Positions 59,086-64,000 of a DNA stretch of 64,000 bases are shown here, piece by piece; the stretch's first letter is position 1; every line of letters begins with the position of its first letter. The notes under the pieces are model-generated. The model did no database searches and was not told the DNA's origin. It saw nothing but the letters and a program-made list of their open reading frames with translations. Location of the stretch: contig CM069449.1 in the NCBI GenBank assembly GCA_035610835.1, forward strand, positions 40,345,098 through 40,409,097, given 5' to 3'. The stretch is from Ophiura sarsii. Taxonomy: Eukaryota > Echinodermata > Ophiuroidea > Amphilepidida > Ophiuridae. Position numbers and translations under genes: made by a program.

Positions 59086-60606
59086 TATATTAGTCGAGAA
59101 ACGACTAATATACTGTATTCGTCCTGTTTCTTATATTAGTCGAGAAACGACTAATATACTGTATTCGTCCTGTTTCTTTCTTCTTCGTCTTCTTTCTTCT
59201 TCTGTCATGGGACCTATAGCTCCATAACCATTGACCCGATTTTGACCATATTTGGTCAAAAGAACCCTTATGTGCACCACTACTCAGGTTGTAAAGCATA
59301 AGGGGTCAAAGGTCACACAGGGGTCACTAGGGGTCAAAACGTGATTTTCACTTAAAACGCATTTCCAATTTAGTGAAATGACCTAGGATCGTCAAAATTG
59401 GTCCACATATTCCTTTTGACCGTACGCATGTACAAAGAACGGTTTTTAAAATTAAAAATCATTTGGGGTCACTAGGGGTCAAAATGTAAATTTTACTCCA
59501 TTCACTCAAAACCCTACTTGTCCGAGGGGAAATGACTGATGATACTCAGAATTGGTCAAAAGATTCCTTGGATCAATGTTCATATAGGGTCCTTCCACAC
59601 TAAAAGTGACATATCAAACGGGGTCACTAGGGGTCATTGAACTTTACAGTGGGAAAATATAACGCATGCTCCGATTTTGACCGGGTTTCTTTTATTTTGT
59701 GGGCATTGATGAGACAAGAACAAAAGTCAATCATATTGTTAATATCAAAGGTCAAGAAAAGGTCACTAGGGGTCAAAATGTACATTTTCACTCTTCGCAC
59801 TCAAAATACTACTTGTCCAAGAGATAATGACCTATGATTGTCAGAATTAGTCAAAAGATTCCTCTTATCCATGTCCATATAGGGTCCTTCTCCACCAAAA
59901 GTGACATGTCACACGAGGTCACTAGAGGTCATTGAACTATACAGGTGAAAATCTTAAGACATGCTCCGATTTTAACGGGACTACTTTTTTCTTGTGCGCA
60001 TTGATCAGCCAAGCAAAAAAGTCAATTACAAGTTTTGGGTCAGAGGTCAAAAAAAGGTCACTAGGGGTCAAAACGTGATTTTCTCTAAAAACGCATTTGC
60101 AATTTAGTGAAATGACCTAGGATCGTCAGAATTGGTCAACATATTCCTTTTGACCGTACGCATGTACAATAGTTAGGTTTTTAAAATCAAAAAATATTTG
60201 GGGTCACTAGGGGTCAAAATGTAAATTTTCACTCCATTCACTCAAAATGCTACTTGTCCGAGAGGAAATGACCTATGATTGTCAGAATTAGTCAAAAGGT
60301 TCCTCTCATCCATGTTCATATAGGGTCCTTCTCCACTAAAAGTGACATTTCACACGGGGTCACTAGAGGTCATTGAACTTTACAAGTGAAAATCTTAAAA
60401 CATGATCCGATTTTGACGGGACTACCTTTTTCTTGTGCGCATTGATCAGCCAAGCAAAAAAGTCAATTACAAGTTTTGGGTCAGAGGTCAAGAAAAGGTC
60501 ACTAGGGGTTCAACTGTATTTATTTACTCCATTTACCACTCGAAGGGGTTAACATGTAACACACCCGACTAATATTCGTGATCTCCGATCACAGGTCATG
60601 TCTAGT
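59086..60606 (+). repeat. Array unit 27 (type B) with two 5' palindromes
   Basis: Palindromes at 59086 and 59132, type B body and end, CTAGT 60602-60606. Confidence 0.85.
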
Positions 60607-62145
60607 TTCTTCTTCTCCTGTCATGGGACCTATAGCTCCGTAACCATTGACCCGATTTTGACCATATTTGGTCATAAGAACCCTTGTATGCACCACTACT
60701 CAGGTTGTAAAGCATAATGGGTCAAAGGTCACACAGGGGTCACTAGGGGTCAAAACGTGATTCAACATGCTCCGATTTTGCTCAAACTTTAACACTTTGT
60801 GCGCATTGACAAGAAAAGAAAAAAAGTCAATCATGACCTTGGGGTCAAATGTCAAACAGGGGTCATTAGGGGTCAAAACGTGATTTTCACTTAAAACGCA
60901 TTTCCAATTTAGTGAAATGGTCAGGATCGTCAAAATTGGTCCACATATTCCTATTGACCGTACGCATGTACAAAAGAAAGGTTTTTAAAATTAAAAATCA
61001 TTTGGGGTCACTAGGGGTCAAAATGTAAATTTTACTCCATTCACTCAAAACCCTACTTGTCCGAGGGAAAATGACTGATGATACTCAGAATTGGTCAAAA
61101 GATTCCTTGGATCAATGTACATATAGGGTCCTTCCACACTAAAAGTGACATGTCAAACGGGGTCACTAGGGGTCATTGAACTTTACAGGGGGAAAATATA
61201 AGGCATGCTCCGATTTTGACCGGGTTTCTTTTATTTTGTGGGCATTGATAAGACAAGAACAAAAGTCAATCATACCGTTAAGATCAAAGGTCAATAAAAG
61301 GTCACTAGGGGTCAAAATGTACATTTTTACTCCTCGCACTCAAAATACTACTTGTCCAAGAGATAATGACCTATGATTGTCAGAATTTGTCAAAAGATTC
61401 CTCTTATCCATGTCCATATAGGGTCTTTCTCCACTAAAAGTGACATGTCACACAAGGTCACTAGAGGTCATTGAACTATACAGGTGAAAATCTTAAGACA
61501 TGCTCCGATTTTGACAGGTTTACTTTTTTCTTGTGCGCATTGATCAGCCAAGCAAAAAAGTCAATAACAAGTTTTGGGTCAGAGATCAAGAAAAGGTCAC
61601 TAGGGGTCAAAACGTGATTTTCACTAAAAACGCATTTGCAATTTAGTGAAATGACCTAGGATCGTCAGAATTGGTCAACATATTCCTTTTGACCGTACGC
61701 ATGTACAATAGTTCGGTTTTTAAAATCAAAAAATATTTGGGGTCACTAGGGGTCAAAATGTAAATTTTCACTCCATTCACTCAAAATGCTACTTGTCCGA
61801 GAGGAAATGACCTATGATTGTCAGAATTAGTCAAAAGGTTCCTCTCATCCATGTTCATATAGGGTCCTTCTCCACTAAAAGTGACATGTCACACGGGGTC
61901 ACTAGAGGTCATTGAACTTTACAAATGAAAATCTTAAAACATGCTCCGATTTTGACGGGACTACCTTTTTCTTGTGCGCATTGATCAGCCAAGCAAAAAA
62001 GTCAATTACAAGTTTTGGGTCAGAGGTCAAGAAAAGGTCACTAGGGGTTCAACTGTATTTATTTACTCCATTTACCACTCGAAGGGGTTAACATGTAACA
62101 CACCCGACTAATATTCGTGATCTCCGATCACAGGTCATGTCTAGT
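60607..62145 (+). repeat. Array unit 28 (type B)
   Basis: TTC start, extra GTGATTCAACATGCTCCG segment near 60760 as in units 15 and 19, type B end CTAGT 62141-62145. Confidence 0.85.
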
Positions 62146-63614
62146 TATATTAGTCGAGAAACGACTAATATACTGTATTCGTCCTGTTTCTTCTTCTTCT
62201 TCTTTCTCCTGTCATGGGACCTATAGCTCCGTAACCGTTGACCCGATTTTGACCATATTTGGTCATAAGAACCCTTATGGGCACCACTACTCAGGTTGTA
62301 AAGCATAAGGGGTCAAAGGTCACACAGGGGTCACTAGGGGTCAAAACGTGATTTTCACTTAAAACGCATTTCCAATTTAGTGAAATGACCTAGGATCGTC
62401 AAAATTGGTCCACATATTCCTTTTGACCGTACGCATGTACAAAAGAACGGTTTTTAAAATTAAAAATCATTTGGGGTCACTAGGGGTCAAAATGTAAATT
62501 TTACTCCATTCACATAAAACCCTACTTGTCCGAGGGAAAATGACTGATGATACTCAGAATTGGTCAAAAGATTCCTTTGATCAATGTTCATATAGGGTCC
62601 TTCCACATTAAAAGTGACATGTCAAACAGGGTCACTAGGGGTCATTGAACTTTACAGTGGGAAAATATAACGCATGCTCCGATTTTGACCGGGTTTCTTT
62701 TATTTTGTGGGCATTGATGAGACAAGAACAAAAGTCAATCATACCGTTAAGATCAAAGGTCAAAAAAAGGTCACTAGGGGTCAAAATGTACATTTTCACT
62801 CCTCGCACTCAAAATACTACTTGTCCAAGAGATAATGACCTATAATTGTCAGAATTAGTCAAAAGATTCCTCTTATCCATGTCCATATAGGGTCCTTCTC
62901 CACTAAAAGTGACATGTCACACGAGGTCACTAGAGGTCATTGAACTATACAGGTGAAAATCTTAAGACATGCTCCGATTTTAACAAAACTACTTTTTTCT
63001 TGTGCGCATTGATCAGCCAAGCAAAAAAGTCAATTACAAGTTTTGGGTCAGAGGTCAAAAAAAGGTCACTAGGGGTCAAAACGTGATTTTCACTAAAAAC
63101 GCATTTGCAATTTAGTGAAATGACCTAGGATCGTCAGAATTGGTCAACATATTCCTTTTGACCGTACGCATGTACAATCGTTCGGTTTTTAAAATCAAAA
63201 AATATTTGGGGTCACTAGGGGTCAAAATGTAAATTTTCACTCCATTCACTCAAAATGCTACTTGTCCGAGAGGAAATGACCTATGATTGTCAGAATTAGT
63301 CAAAAGGTTCCTCTCATCCATGTTTATATAGGGTCCTTCTCCACTAAAAGTGACATGTCACACGGGGTCACTAGAGGTCATTGAACTTTACAGGTGAAAA
63401 TCTTAAAACATGCTCCGATTTTGACAGGACTACCTTTTTCTTGTGCGCATTGATCAGCCAAGCAAAAAAGTCAATTACAAGTTTTGGGTCAGAGGTCAAG
63501 AAAAGGTCACTAGGGGTTCAACTGTATTTATTTACTCCATTTACCACTCGAAGGGGTTAACATGTAACACACCCGACTAATATTCGTGATCTCCGATCAC
63601 AGGTCATGTCTAGT
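62146..63614 (+). repeat. Array unit 29 (type B)
   Basis: One 5' palindrome, type B body and end, CTAGT 63610-63614. Confidence 0.85.
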
Positions 63615-64000
63615 ATGTTTTTGTATTTGGTTGACAAAAACAAGAAATCTTTCTTTCTTCTGTCATGAGACCTATAGCTCCGTAACCATTGAGCCGATTT
63701 TGACCATATTTGGTCATAAGAACCCTTATGTGCACCACTACTCAGGTTGTAAAGCATAAGGGGTCAAAGGTCACAAAGGGGTCACTAGGGGTCAAAACGT
63801 GATTTTCACTTAAAACGCATTTCCAATTTAGTGAAATGACCTAGGATCGTCAAAATTGGTCCACATATTCCTTTTGACCGTACGCATGTACAAAAGAACG
63901 GTTTTTAAAATTAAAAATCATTTGGGGTCACTAGGGGTCAAAATGTAAATTTTACTCCATTCACTAAAAACCCTACTTGTCCGAGGGAAAATGACTGATG
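63615..64000 (+). repeat. Array unit 30 (partial, runs off the window)
   Basis: ATGTTTTTG hairpin start and the first part of the body. The array evidently continues to the right of the window. Confidence 0.85.

Noticed and set aside
23851..62845. Recurrent 65-66 codon open frames in the satellite (variants of a peptide beginning NFTGGKYKACSDFD or NYTGVKLKTCSDFD)
   Set aside because: They recur because the DNA unit recurs. The apparent start is TTG, not ATG; frames are short, have no domain and shift or stop freely among units. The two variants are the same subrepeat, not a gene family.
41307..63757. Minus-strand frames rich in Lys/Glu/Arg at unit starts (for example RRKKKKETGRIQYISRFSTN)
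   Set aside because: These are translations of the TTC/TTTC microsatellite and the ATATTAGTCG palindrome.
23140..64000. CRISPR array
   Set aside because: The regular palindromic repeats superficially suggest one, but spacing is about 1 kb or is stacked with microsatellite, there are no unique spacers of uniform length, and the genome is eukaryotic.

Overview
The window is eukaryotic: genes are split into short exons with GT/AG junctions and large AT-rich introns, there is almost no long open reading frame, and small DNA transposons, tRNA-derived SINEs and poly-G tracts are dense. A discoidin (F5/8 type C) receptor next to a C-type lectin, together with this repeat style, suggests a marine invertebrate deuterostome, most likely an echinoderm. 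The species assignment is an inference and is weak.

Left part (about 1-23.1 kb). Two minus-strand gene fragments are supported. (1) Two exons of a C-type lectin domain (2382-2537, then 751-839) whose third part must lie left of the window. (2) A six-exon transmembrane receptor read from 20342 down to 9869. It has a complete F5/8 type C domain (20011-20342 and 17347-17485), a Thr/Ser/Pro mucin-like stalk (16587-16769), one membrane helix (12071-12155) and a roughly 200-residue tail in two exons (11128-11324 and 9869-10266). The tail carries eight tyrosine motifs: an ITAM-like YTEL/YQEL pair, three YxN motifs and two YxxQ motifs. All five splice junctions agree in phase. The signal-peptide exon was not found. 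A polyadenylation signal lies 31 bases after the stop. Around and inside these genes are many non-autonomous mobile elements: a TTA-flanked 150-bp MITE, a TTAA-flanked 958-bp element, a 1.1-kb inverted-repeat element with a nested palindrome, SINE copies and a family of CCAGTATC palindromes.

Right part (about 23.14-64 kb). Nearly all of it is one satellite-like tandem array of about 1.05-kb (type A) and 1.45-2.3-kb (type B) units. Each complete unit ends with the arrangement expected of a Helitron/Helentron-like element: a short inverted sequence CGACTAATAT, a GTGATC/GATCAC hairpin, 8-9 spacer bases, then CTAG followed by T. Many units begin with a palindrome whose arm ATATTAGTCG is the complement of that subterminal sequence. 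Unit boundaries, duplications and changes of neighbour all fall exactly at the CTAG/T junction. The units are also loaded with AGGTCA half-sites in DR1, DR5 and DR4 spacing, the layout bound by nuclear receptors. The array is interrupted at 33.06-35.94 kb by other repeats, including six roughly 78-bp palindromes, and at 50108-50760 by a 653-bp inverted-repeat element with a clean empty site elsewhere in the array. I see no protein-coding gene in the array.
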